A DNA stretch of 64,000 nucleotides, from positions 956,501 to 1,020,500 of the forward strand of contig NC_079267.1 in NCBI RefSeq assembly GCF_947241705.1. The letters are read 5' to 3'. Under the pieces are notes generated by a model that had not been told where the DNA came from, did not search any database, and saw only the letters and a list, made by a program, of their open reading frames with translations. Source of the DNA: Saccharomyces mikatae IFO 1815 (taxonomy: Eukaryota > Ascomycota > Saccharomycetes > Saccharomycetales > Saccharomycetaceae). Shown piece after piece: positions 29,429 through 38,400 of the stretch (positions within the stretch are counted from its first letter, which is position 1; each line of letters opens with the position of its first letter). Position numbers and translations under genes: made by a program.

Positions 29429-30619
29429 TCAACGATATCCTCTTGAAATGAGTTCCTTTTCTAAACTGTGCCAAAAATAACGGACAACTTCCACATCTTT
29501 AAATCTTTTATTTTTATCAAGTTCGACTTTTTCTACATTCCATTGCTGCACGTGTTGTGGCACAGAGTCACCAGTGAAATGGAAATAATAGCCCTTGCAA
29601 CGTTGAAATAACTCTTGTGGTGTATTCCATTGGTAATTATTGAATTGCCACGTATGGCCCGTGGTAAAGATAGCGACAACTCTGTCCCAATATTCTGGCT
29701 TAGTAAACATTCTTGTGTTATCGACTATGATGAACCTGATTGGTCTCGATATACGTTCAAATTTTTTCTCTATGTTTACCAATCCATTTGGTGCTGATGG
29801 CAAATCCCGAGGATTCATATATTTTGACTCCACCAAAAACTGTTTGATATTTGCAACAGTTAAGATTGATGATGCAGCTGAAGGAATCAAAATGATTGGG
29901 TCCTTGCGAGGACCACCAGGCGAATCATTTGTTTTAGAAATACGGCTGTGAACTCCCTTATGACCAGAAGGCAATTTAGATCCACGCAAAGATCCTTTAA
30001 TCGATTGAACCAATTTTAATTCTGCATCTTTTATTAGATAGCCAAAGTTGATCGGTTTAGCACCGCGCAATGCAGAGTTATGATCCAGTAATACACGTTC
30101 ATATTTCATTGTTTCCACTACGGATGGATCAGATACTTCAATATCATTGTCAACAGCTTCTGAAGTAGTCAATTCTGTGTTCGGCAATCCATCGATTGAC
30201 GACTTACCCCCATTGTCTGCTGTGTTTATTATATCGGATGTTTCGCCATTTTGAACAGATGCTTTTAAATATTGAGATGATTCCGTGTTTCCAGACAGCC
30301 AATTTATTAAATCCGTCCTTTGCAGAAAAGACACATTAGTTAATTGCTTATTCTGACAGTCAGCTAAATAGTTTGCGGCACTAGAGTCTTTATTCATCCA
30401 ACAATGAACGATTATTCGCAATTGTACTAGTGAGCCATCAATCTCAATTCCCGTTTCTTCATTAAGCCGAAAACTATCTTGAGAACTGCCGTCACTAGAT
30501 GAAGTTTGTACCGTCATTGCTTCAGTAATGTCCTCGGTATTTTGTCCCTCACTGTTTAACAGAGTCAATTTATCGCCATTCTTTAAGTGCTCCCTCAATC
30601 TCTCCAGTATAGTTGCCAT
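29429..30619 (-). CDS. CDC73: CDC73, Paf1 complex subunit (parafibromin orthologue)
   Basis: The product has 396 residues and belongs to the Paf1 complex, which rides with RNA polymerase II and promotes H2B ubiquitylation and H3K4/K36 methylation. The N-terminal part starts MATILERLREHLKNGDKL and includes a helical segment around the RTDLINWL motif. An acidic Ser/Thr-rich linker follows. The C-terminal Ras-like Cdc73 domain begins near residue 240 (IILIPSAASSILTVANIKQF) and contains IIVDNTRMF and the conserved YFWHSLEKELISRGYR end. S. cerevisiae Cdc73 is 393 residues. The gene diverges from YLR419W across 342 bases and converges on VPS36. Confidence 0.96.
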   Translation of the reverse strand: MATILERLREHLKNGDKLTLLNSEGQNTEDITEAMTVQTSSSDGSSQDSFRLNEETGIEIDGSLVQLRIIVHCWMNKDSSAANYLADCQNKQLTNVSFLQRTDLINWLSGNTESSQYLKASVQNGETSDIINTADNGGKSSIDGLPNTELTTSEAVDNDIEVSDPSVVETMKYERVLLDHNSALRGAKPINFGYLIKDAELKLVQSIKGSLRGSKLPSGHKGVHSRISKTNDSPGGPRKDPIILIPSAASSILTVANIKQFLVESKYMNPRDLPSAPNGLVNIEKKFERISRPIRFIIVDNTRMFTKPEYWDRVVAIFTTGHTWQFNNYQWNTPQELFQRCKGYYFHFTGDSVPQHVQQWNVEKVELDKNKRFKDVEVVRYFWHSLEKELISRGYR

Positions 30620-30961
30620 ACTTCAGTAACCTTTTGTTGCCCAGGTTATGATTTTATTGACGTTACTAATAAAATAGTGGTGTATTTTGGAGACTCAACT
30701 TAACAAGACTAGTGTGTACGCCGATAATATGGTGCTTATTTCGAATCTGTTCAACTGAAATTTTCGTCCTTATGCCTTGAAAACAATATTGCGTTTCCGG
30801 TTAACCGTCCCGATATTCGATGAGTTGAAAAATTATTGACACTTGACAAGAAACTACTAATTATTCAAAGTTGAAGATGAAAATACTAATTAAAAAGATA
30901 TTGCCAATAATAATTCCACTCATACTTTGCACCACAACTTTTCTCATTTACCTTGGACTAA
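30620..30961. other. Divergent CDC73/YLR419W promoter
   Basis: This 342-base gap carries the promoters of both divergent genes. I see AT-rich sequence but no clear TATA box, PAC/RRPE pair or other named site. Confidence 0.35.
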
Positions 30962-33900
30962 ATGGCCAAAAAAACCAAAAATAACTCGAAAAACTCGACT
31001 CCAGTGAATGACACTCCAGCTTCATCTGGCAAAAAGAAGACAAAGGGAAAAAAGGGACAAGAATCAGATCCACAGGATGATAAAAAGGCCAAACAACAAC
31101 TTAACAGAGCAAAGGTAACATCAACAGCGAGCTGGACTGGTAAACTGCCTCATACTATCTTGCACGAAACTTGTCAGAAGCGGAAATGGGATAAGGTAGA
31201 GTATGACATGAAGAAAATTGGTGATAAGGGTTTTATTGCCATTGCAGTTTTGTCATTTACTGATCCTAAGACAAAAGAAACCTTGACTGCAAGAATGAAT
31301 GACCCAACCTATGATAAGGCTTCAGGAAAAGGCCTTGTTACTCCTCAAGAAACCCCAATTGAAGCGAGACATATGGCTTCCACTATCGCCCTATATCGTA
31401 TCGCCTATAACACCAATCTACATATGATGCTTCCACCAAACCATAAAAAGACATGGTATGCCCTTGATGACTTTCGTAAAAAAAACTTGAAAACAGGAGA
31501 AAAGCGTATGAATAAACTTTTTGATTTTGATCCCTTCAAGACAATGGTGGAGGATAGAAAGCTTAAATTCCAGCGTGAAAAGGAACAATTGGCACAGAAT
31601 AACCAAGCACAGAAAGAACAAGTCGAACGTACCATCTTGTCTGGTCATGGTGAACTTTCTTTTTCCAAAAAGAATTCGAAAGAGGGAAAATTATCGTTCC
31701 ATAAAAACTCACCCAAACCTTCATTAGTACGGTTTCCAAAAAAGGTTTGGGAAAACACAACATTTATTGATCTTGATGAATCTTCTAGGCAATTGATAGA
31801 AATCTCACTGAAAGATAAAATTGATTGGCAAAATAAAAAATTCACACACGCTAATGAGGCAATCACTGAGGATCGAGATCAACTTAAGACAAAACTACTA
31901 GCTTTACAGTTTAGACCCAAACATGTAGAGGAAGCTATGTCCTATAAAGATCCATTATCTTTCCTATTGTTTAATTTGCCTGAGGATGATTTGCCACCAT
32001 TTTTTCATAAAAAGAAAGGCGATACTAAAAACAAAGTGGAAATATCAAACTTACCATTATCTACGAGAATGATTGTAGAGCGCTTAACAGAAATTGGTGT
32101 CTCTTCAGATGAGGCTTTGTTGGCTTTACAACAGAATGATATGAATGAAAATGAAGCAGTCGGGTTCTTGACGAGGGAAAGCTTGCCAACTCTAAGTAGC
32201 AGCTCAGATGAAACTGTATCTGAAACCGAATCTATAGAATGTTGGAATCAAGAGCTAGAGAGCCTAGAAAGTATTTATGAGGGCTGTGTCACAGAGACCA
32301 AAGAAAACTCTCACTATACGCTCAACTTAATCGAAGAACTCAAGATAAAATTGAAAGTTTATAGAACTAAAAACTATCCTGCATCTTTGCCTGGCATCAT
32401 AGTATCAACATTTGATAAAAAATGTAAACTACCTGACTATATTAAAAAACAAACATTAACTAAACTATTACACTATCTCCAAGAAAGTAACCTAATAGGT
32501 GACATGTTAGTATATCACATTTATGAATGGCTAAAAGACAACATTTCTTCAATAATTGATAATCCCGGCCCATTAATTTCGGGATTAGATTCAAAAGGTG
32601 CAATGAATAAGAGAAATGTATCAAACGGCAAGGGAAGCACAAACAACTCTAGCTCAAAAAAATATTCTAGGAACATAATTTCTGAAGATAAACTTTGCGC
32701 TTTAAAGGAAGAATACATCAAAAGGGTTGAAAGCCAGGAATACAAAAACATGCAGTTAGTCAGAAAACAATTGCCAGCTTGGAAGAAACAAAAAGTTATT
32801 GTTGATATCATCAATAACAATGAAGTTGTGTTGGTTACTGGTGAAACAGGTTCGGGTAAATCCACTCAGGTTGTTCAGTTTATTTTAGATTTTCTACAAA
32901 GGGAGAAAGAAGATTTCGGCAAGACTAAAATCATATGTACACAACCTAGAAGAATCTCCGCTATTGGGCTTGCTGAACGTGTTGCAGACGAACGTTGTGT
33001 TACCTGTGGTGATGAGGTAGGTTATGTAATAAGAGGCGTTAATAAGACTAAGGCATTCACACGGATTAAGTTCATGACCACAGGTGTTCTTGTTAGACTG
33101 CTACAAAATGCCAGATCTATGTTGGAAAATACAATTGTTGTTCTTGATGAAGTCCATGAACGTTCCATTGACACAGACTTGATAGTGACATTAATGAAAA
33201 CACTCTTACATAAGGTTCGCGGCATGAAAATTGTTTTAATGAGTGCCACTGTCAACGTTGACTTATTCCGCAAATTCTTTCCGGGATTAGCAACATGTCA
33301 TATAGAAGGGCGTACCTTTCCCATCACAGATTATTTCCTAGAGGATATTCTGGATGTCTTGGACTTTAAAATCAAAAGGGAAAAGGCGTTAGTATATGAT
33401 GATAATAATGCCGATGAGAGGTGCAATGACGACCAGTACCTAAAACCAAGGGCTGATTCTAAATTTTTCACATCCGGGCAAATTAATTATGAGCTGCTTT
33501 GCCAAGTCGTCCAGCATGTAGATAAACGCTTGAAAGATACCGACAACAACGGATCTATCATCGTTTTCCTACCGGGTGTGGGTGAAATTAATAAGTGCTG
33601 CAGTTTGCTAACCAATAAGACCAATGAAGGAGATTTTATAATCTTACCTCTGCATTCAGCTCTAACACCTGAAGACCAAAAAAGGGTATTTAAGAAATAC
33701 TATAAGAAGAGAAAAGTTGTTGTATCTACGAATATTGCCGAGACCTCTATTACTATAGATGATTGTGTCGCTACTATTGATACAGGTCGTGCTAAGTCGA
33801 TGTTTTATAATCCAACAGATAATACCACAAAGCTAATTGAGTCGTTCATTTCAAAAGCTGAAGTTAAGCAACGTAGAGGTCGTGCAGGTAGAGTGCGTGA

Positions 33901-35269
33901 AGGTTTATCTTACAAGCTATTTTCCAAGAACCTATACGAAAACAATATGATACCAATGCCAATTCCAGAAATAAAAAGGATCTCATTAGAATCCCTTTAT
34001 TTATCTGTTAAAGCTATGGGCATAAAGGACGTTAAAGTCTTTTTAAGTACAGCTCTAGATGCCCCTCCTTTGCCAGCTTTACAGAAGGCAGAAAGGATTT
34101 TAACAACAATAGGGCTGGTAGATGAATTTGATAATTCACTCACCCAACTAGGTCAATTCATTAGTTTGATGCCAGTTATGGACAGTAAACATGGTAAATT
34201 GTTAATCTATGGTATTTTATTTGGATGCACCGATATTTGTGTTTTACTTGTATCGATACTCGGTATTGGTACTTTGCCTTTTATTGGAGGTTTCGAAAAT
34301 AGGGACAAAATAAAGAAAGTTCTGTCGAAGTATGAAAGCCGTGGAGATTTGTTTGCAGTATTGGAAGTTGTCAGAGATTACTTAAACATCAAAGATCCAA
34401 CCATCAAAAGAAAGCATTTAAGGGACAATTTTCTTTCCTACAACAAAATGAATGAAATTAAATCGTCAATAGCTCAATATTATTCTATTTTAAAAGATGT
34501 AGGTTTTCTACCAATGAATTATAAAGTTGGAGACACCTCTAATTTGAACAGGAATGAGCGAAATGTTGATATTCTAAGAGCAATCCTAACGGGTGCGTTT
34601 TATCCACATGTGGCCAGGGTGCAGTTACCAGATGTAAAATATTTATCGACAAGTTCTGGGGCTATTGAAAAAGATCCTGAAGCCAAAATGATCAAATACT
34701 GGATTAGAAGTGAAGAGTATCAAGACAAATTAGAAGAGTTAAAGACAAAGGATGTGCAGGGAACACATAAGGTTGATTTGGAAGCTTTACCGTTACCTGC
34801 TACCAGGGCATTCATTCATCCTAGTTCTGTTTTGTTTTCTACTAATTCAGTAAATTTAGAAGATGCTAAATTACTTTCTGAGGTTGAAGATCCAATTTCC
34901 TGTCAATCCAAGATACCAACTGTCGTAAAATATCCATTTGTTTTATTTACTACATCTCAAGTCACTAATAAGCTGTACTTGAGAGATTTAACACCAACTA
35001 CCACACTATCGTTACTACTATTCGGTGGGGCAATCTCTTATGATATTGGAGGTACTATTCATTCACCGGGGATCATTGTCGATAATTGGCTCCCAATTAG
35101 AACATGGTGTAAAAATGGTGTATTGATTAAGGAATTAAGGACACAGCTTGATGATGCCATAAAAAAAAAGCTAGAAAACCCCGATTATGCTAAAAAATCT
35201 CAATTGGATAATTGTGACGCTGACCAAACACTGAAAATTGTTGAAAAAATCATAAGTGCCGAACAATGA
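30962..35269 (+). CDS. YLR419W: YLR419W, DExH-box RNA helicase (DHX29/DHX57-like)
   Basis: The product has 1435 residues, equal to the S. cerevisiae length, and no standard name. The N-terminus is very Lys-rich. Further on are a UBA-like helix bundle (about 365-400), an RWD domain starting with ELESLESIYEG (about 430-530), and the helicase core: Walker A GETGSGKST at 627-635, motif II DEVH at 729-732, SAT in MSATVN, and motif VI QRRGRAGR. Helicase-associated (HA2) and OB-fold domains fill the rest. DEVH in place of DEAH is usual in the DHX57/DHX29 branch. A role in translation or ribosome function is likely from the family but is inference. All helicase motifs are intact. Confidence 0.95.
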   Translation: MAKKTKNNSKNSTPVNDTPASSGKKKTKGKKGQESDPQDDKKAKQQLNRAKVTSTASWTGKLPHTILHETCQKRKWDKVEYDMKKIGDKGFIAIAVLSFTDPKTKETLTARMNDPTYDKASGKGLVTPQETPIEARHMASTIALYRIAYNTNLHMMLPPNHKKTWYALDDFRKKNLKTGEKRMNKLFDFDPFKTMVEDRKLKFQREKEQLAQNNQAQKEQVERTILSGHGELSFSKKNSKEGKLSFHKNSPKPSLVRFPKKVWENTTFIDLDESSRQLIEISLKDKIDWQNKKFTHANEAITEDRDQLKTKLLALQFRPKHVEEAMSYKDPLSFLLFNLPEDDLPPFFHKKKGDTKNKVEISNLPLSTRMIVERLTEIGVSSDEALLALQQNDMNENEAVGFLTRESLPTLSSSSDETVSETESIECWNQELESLESIYEGCVTETKENSHYTLNLIEELKIKLKVYRTKNYPASLPGIIVSTFDKKCKLPDYIKKQTLTKLLHYLQESNLIGDMLVYHIYEWLKDNISSIIDNPGPLISGLDSKGAMNKRNVSNGKGSTNNSSSKKYSRNIISEDKLCALKEEYIKRVESQEYKNMQLVRKQLPAWKKQKVIVDIINNNEVVLVTGETGSGKSTQVVQFILDFLQREKEDFGKTKIICTQPRRISAIGLAERVADERCVTCGDEVGYVIRGVNKTKAFTRIKFMTTGVLVRLLQNARSMLENTIVVLDEVHERSIDTDLIVTLMKTLLHKVRGMKIVLMSATVNVDLFRKFFPGLATCHIEGRTFPITDYFLEDILDVLDFKIKREKALVYDDNNADERCNDDQYLKPRADSKFFTSGQINYELLCQVVQHVDKRLKDTDNNGSIIVFLPGVGEINKCCSLLTNKTNEGDFIILPLHSALTPEDQKRVFKKYYKKRKVVVSTNIAETSITIDDCVATIDTGRAKSMFYNPTDNTTKLIESFISKAEVKQRRGRAGRVREGLSYKLFSKNLYENNMIPMPIPEIKRISLESLYLSVKAMGIKDVKVFLSTALDAPPLPALQKAERILTTIGLVDEFDNSLTQLGQFISLMPVMDSKHGKLLIYGILFGCTDICVLLVSILGIGTLPFIGGFENRDKIKKVLSKYESRGDLFAVLEVVRDYLNIKDPTIKRKHLRDNFLSYNKMNEIKSSIAQYYSILKDVGFLPMNYKVGDTSNLNRNERNVDILRAILTGAFYPHVARVQLPDVKYLSTSSGAIEKDPEAKMIKYWIRSEEYQDKLEELKTKDVQGTHKVDLEALPLPATRAFIHPSSVLFSTNSVNLEDAKLLSEVEDPISCQSKIPTVVKYPFVLFTTSQVTNKLYLRDLTPTTTLSLLLFGGAISYDIGGTIHSPGIIVDNWLPIRTWCKNGVLIKELRTQLDDAIKKKLENPDYAKKSQLDNCDADQTLKIVEKIISAEQ

Positions 35270-35533
35270 TAACTTAAATGTGTCACCGTTGTCACCACTG
35301 TAATTCCCGTATATTTTAAGTGCCGCGATCTTTTATAGAAAGGATGTTCTTTTAACATATAAAATTTTATAAAATATTAAAGTTTAACAAAAACACCGCA
35401 CGTTTTCAAAATTAACATGATCACACAATTCATTCCCATGATTGGATTGACAGTAAGACCCGATAAACTTTACCGCATATTTGGACCTCAATAGACCTCA
35501 AGGAAGAACAGCGTTATCAAAGACAGGATAACC

Positions 35534-35540
35534 AAAAAAA
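35534..35540 (-). terminator. Pol III terminator of tRNA-Leu
   Basis: Seven A on the plus strand read as T7 on the transcribed minus strand, starting four bases after the tRNA 3' end. This is a standard RNA polymerase III stop signal. Confidence 0.85.
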
Positions 35541-35543
35541 GAA

Positions 35544-35627
35544 TGAAGGATGCGAGGTTCGAACTCGCGCGGACAACCGTCCAACAGATCTTAAGTCTGC
35601 CGCCTTAGACCACTCGGCCAACCCTCC
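35544..35627 (-). tRNA. tL(UAA): tRNA-Leu(UAA), intronless
   Basis: The 84-nt minus-strand gene begins GGAGGGTTGGCCGAG and ends ATCCTTCA. The acceptor stem pairs GGAGGGU with AUCCUUC including G-U pairs, and the discriminator is A73. The anticodon loop CUUAAGA carries UAA (35593-35591). A long variable arm, the class II feature of leucine tRNAs, is present (GTTGGACGG...TGTCC region), and the T-arm has GTTCGAACC. It reads UUA codons. The T7 terminator follows at 35534-35540. Position between YLR419W and URA4 matches S. cerevisiae. Confidence 0.97.
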
Positions 35628-35708
35628 ACAGATAATTTACGTGTGTAACTTTTCAGAATGCGATAGGTCAGTATGAGAACACATATATAAATAGTCTTTT
35701 ATCGAAAC

Positions 35709-36018
35709 TGAGAATATGGTTAATTTTGAGATAATTGTTGGGATTTCACTGTTAATAAAGAAATACCATTTTGGTATATAGAACATACTAGATATTCTCT
35801 TCGAGGATATAGGAATCTAATAAATGGAACTCGTAATTGTACACAATAGTATCTTTATTGAATCTCTGTTTTATATGTTGTCAGTCATTATCTTATTACA
35901 TTATCAATCCTTCCATTTCAGCTTCTCATGATTCATGTCAATTTCTAACACCGTATATGATAATGTACTAGTAGTATGACAACTAATTGATAGACGATAG
36001 TTGATTTTCATTCCAACA
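35709..36018 (-). mobile_element. Solo LTR, delta type (Ty1/Ty2 family), old
   Basis: This fossil LTR of about 310 bases lies 82 bases upstream of the tRNA-Leu 5' end, the zone that Ty1-type integrases target. In minus orientation it has TGTTGGAATG-type and TGAGA-type ends and shares blocks with the deltas at 48536-50328 (GTTGGGAT, CACCGTATATGATAAT, TACATTATCAATCCTT). It is clearly more diverged than those copies, and I see no matching 5-bp target-site repeat, so it is relatively old. No internal retrotransposon sequence is present. Confidence 0.9.
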
Positions 36019-36155
36019 CTTTTATCATTTATTAATACTACAACTTAACTTCTCTTTACTAACAGTATAATCCAAACAATGATAGTTCAACTATTTTATA
36101 TGCGGCATCCACTTTCCTTACTGATAATCGTCTTTACAGAGTCAAATTTCATCAC

Positions 36156-36169
36156 TCGGAGAATCCCGA
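36156..36169 (+). promoter_or_regulatory. Ppr1 binding site (TCGG-N6-CCGA) of URA4
   Basis: TCGGAGAATCCCGA matches the exact TCGG-N6-CCGA consensus of Ppr1, the zinc-cluster activator that senses dihydroorotate/orotate in pyrimidine starvation. It lies 23 bases upstream of a TATA box (TATATAAG, 36192-36199) and 114 bases before the URA4 ATG. The arrangement is typical for Ppr1-controlled genes. Confidence 0.9.
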
Positions 36170-36282
36170 TAGTCGGCATCGGCAGAAGAGTTATATAAGA
36201 GGAGATAAATACACGTCAACGATGAATATATTTCGACAAAGCATTGAAAGCTAATATATCGCATGATCGATATCGACAAAAG

Positions 36283-37377
36283 ATGGTACAGGAAATAGAT
36301 TTAGGAATAACATGTGATATGCATGTTCATGTGAGAGAGGGTGCAATGTGTGAATTAGTCACCCCCAAGATTAGAGATGGTGGAGTTTCAGTGGCCTACA
36401 TCATGCCAAACCTACAACCTCCTATTACCACTCTGGATAGAGTAATTGAGTATAAGAAAACACTACAAAAGTTAGCTCCTAAGACTACCTTTTTGATGAG
36501 TTTCTATCTTTCTAAGCATCTGACTCCATTATTAATCCACGAAGCTGCTAAGCAAAAAGCAATTCGTGGAGTAAAGTGCTACCCAGCGGGAGTAACAACA
36601 AATTCAGATGCTGGAGTCGATCCAAATGATTTCAGTGCCTTCTACCCAGTATTTAAAGCTATGGAAGAAGAGAACCTAGTATTAAACTTGCATGGAGAAA
36701 AACCTTCTGTATATGAGGGAGACGAAGAAGCTATTCATGTGTTGAATGCGGAAGAAGCTTTTTTACCAGCCTTGAGAAAGTTGCACGATGACTTCCCAAA
36801 CTTGAAGATAATTCTAGAGCACTGTACTAGCGAATCGGCCATCAAGACAATCGAAGATATAAACAGGGATGTAAAGAATGCAGCTGACATAAGAGTTGCC
36901 GCCACATTGACAGCCCATCACCTATTTTTAACAATTGATGATTGGGCTGGAAATCCGGTAAATTTTTGCAAGCCGGTTGCAAAACTTCCAAATGATAAAA
37001 AAGCCTTAGTAAAAGCTGCAGTATCGGGAAAACCATATTTTTTCTTTGGATCTGACTCAGCTCCTCACACTGTACAAAATAAGACCAAGTATATGGGTGT
37101 TTGCGCAGGAGTTTACTCTCAATCCTTTGCGATCCCTTATGTAGCCCAAGTATTTGAGGAGCAGAATGCTTTGCAAAACCTGAAAGGTTTTGTTTCTGAC
37201 TTTGGAAATTCTTTTTACGACATAAAAGACAGCGAATTAGCCTCCTTAGATAGGGCAATATTATACAGAACTGAGCAGATTGTTCCCCAGACTATAAGTG
37301 ATGGCAAAGAAACTAATGTTATCCCATTTAAGGCTGGTGATAAACTGGACTGGTCTGTGAGATGGGAATCCCGTTGA
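36283..37377 (+). CDS. URA4: URA4, dihydroorotase
   Basis: The product has 364 residues and catalyses the third step of de novo pyrimidine synthesis, cyclising N-carbamoyl-L-aspartate to dihydroorotate in the cytosol. It is a class II, E. coli PyrC-like amidohydrolase. The metal ligands are visible: H14 and H16 in CDMHVHVREG, the carboxylated lysine K98 in GVKCYPAG, HGE and LEHC histidines, and catalytic D258 in GSDSAPH. The ATG at 36283 begins MVQEIDLG as in S. cerevisiae. The frame is open 13 codons upstream but only from a TTG. Two short upstream ATG frames lie between the TATA box and the start. Ppr1 control is expected from the promoter site. Confidence 0.97.
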   Translation: MVQEIDLGITCDMHVHVREGAMCELVTPKIRDGGVSVAYIMPNLQPPITTLDRVIEYKKTLQKLAPKTTFLMSFYLSKHLTPLLIHEAAKQKAIRGVKCYPAGVTTNSDAGVDPNDFSAFYPVFKAMEEENLVLNLHGEKPSVYEGDEEAIHVLNAEEAFLPALRKLHDDFPNLKIILEHCTSESAIKTIEDINRDVKNAADIRVAATLTAHHLFLTIDDWAGNPVNFCKPVAKLPNDKKALVKAAVSGKPYFFFGSDSAPHTVQNKTKYMGVCAGVYSQSFAIPYVAQVFEEQNALQNLKGFVSDFGNSFYDIKDSELASLDRAILYRTEQIVPQTISDGKETNVIPFKAGDKLDWSVRWESR

Positions 37378-37590
37378 TATGCAGTAATATGTAAACTCGT
37401 TCAAGAGTATAGAGTGTACATACATATTTATAGGAGAAATAAGTAACCTTCCAATAGAAATTGTAGATGCTCTCTCCATTCCTGTTGTTATCATTCATAT
37501 CTCTTTCCAAATGCTCACGGCCAAATGTACCGACTCGGTATTATTTTCCTCTTGGTATCTTTTCAACAAAACATCCTAGAATAATCTAAC

Positions 37591-38058
37591 CTAATCTTGC
37601 ATATCAACATCTACATCTTGAGCTTTTTGCTTTTCGTCATGATTTTCTTCCTCATTATCACTTTCGCCACCGTTATTCAGCACTCCAATCATCTTGTCGT
37701 AAATTTCTTTATCTTTGGCGCTCAATTCATTTAAAGACAAGCTACTTGGGCTCTTCTCTTGTAGCCAAAAGAAGTATCTCTCGTTGGATGAGAAAACTAA
37801 AGCAAATACTCTTCCGCTTTTGCTAGATTTTATTGGAACCCACATTGTCTCCCCAGGAATTAGAATTAAAGAAATATTATCCAGTTCTCTCCCAATTGGC
37901 TTCTCCGTAGGACGCCACTCGAAATCCCAAAACCCCAATTCTTCTTCTTCATTTGGCTTAATCTCAATCTCACCCTGAACTGGAATTGGAGTACATAGAC
38001 GTGAATCTTCGTTATATTCACAGACGCCGGCTCTAAACCTAATTACAGTTGAACTCAT
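37591..38058 (-). CDS. RPN13: RPN13, proteasome ubiquitin receptor
   Basis: The product (155 residues) is a subunit of the 19S regulatory particle that binds ubiquitin and docks on Rpn2. It consists almost wholly of the Pru domain (about 5-105), with the marker pieces FRAGVCEYNEDS, LGFWDFEWRP and RYFFWLQE. A helical segment with an acidic tail ends DVDVDMQD. Yeast Rpn13 lacks the C-terminal Uch37-binding domain of animals, and so does this one. The first ATG is at 38058-38056 (MSSTVIRF). S. cerevisiae is remembered to begin MSMSSTVIKF; here the codon two places upstream of this ATG reads AGG, so the start appears to have moved. A Rpn4-type site lies about 111 bases upstream. Confidence 0.94.
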   Translation of the reverse strand: MSSTVIRFRAGVCEYNEDSRLCTPIPVQGEIEIKPNEEEELGFWDFEWRPTEKPIGRELDNISLILIPGETMWVPIKSSKSGRVFALVFSSNERYFFWLQEKSPSSLSLNELSAKDKEIYDKMIGVLNNGGESDNEEENHDEKQKAQDVDVDMQD

Positions 38059-38400
38059 ACTCCTCAACCCTATCTTATGAAGCTAAACTCAATCGGGCAC
38101 TTGAATCCCTTTTTAAACGCCCTTATAGAACTCAACCTATCAATCATTTGTAAAGAATTTAGTAAAGCTTTCGCCACCTCAATACATGTACATCACTGTA
38201 TACGAAATAGTTATTTATGAAATATAGCAGTAAATACATATCAAGGAGGGGATGAGTTGATGAAGTAAAAATAATTTAATCAGTACAAACAGTTGTTGGT
38301 GCGCTGTTCCAGTTTGCATTTGGTTCAATTGAGATTACAGGTACAAAATATTAGCCATACATATAAGAAGAATCTTTTTTCAGGGGAGAATACTATTGCA
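38059..38400. promoter_or_regulatory. Divergent RPN13/DCK1 promoter with Rpn4-type element
   Basis: This 342-base gap contains GGTGGCGAAA on the minus strand (38178-38169), a close variant of the proteasome-associated control element GGTGGCAAA bound by Rpn4. It lies 111-120 bases upstream of the RPN13 start. No comparable site faces DCK1, whose frame stays open but without ATG back to 38293. Confidence 0.7.

Larger units (their letters stand above)
35270..36282. other. Intergenic with tRNA-Leu, solo LTR and URA4 promoter
   Basis: About 1 kb separates YLR419W from URA4. In order it holds the YLR419W 3' end, a Pol III terminator and tRNA-Leu(UAA) on the minus strand, a diverged solo LTR, and the URA4 promoter; each is listed separately. 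No other coding frame is supported. Confidence 0.8.
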
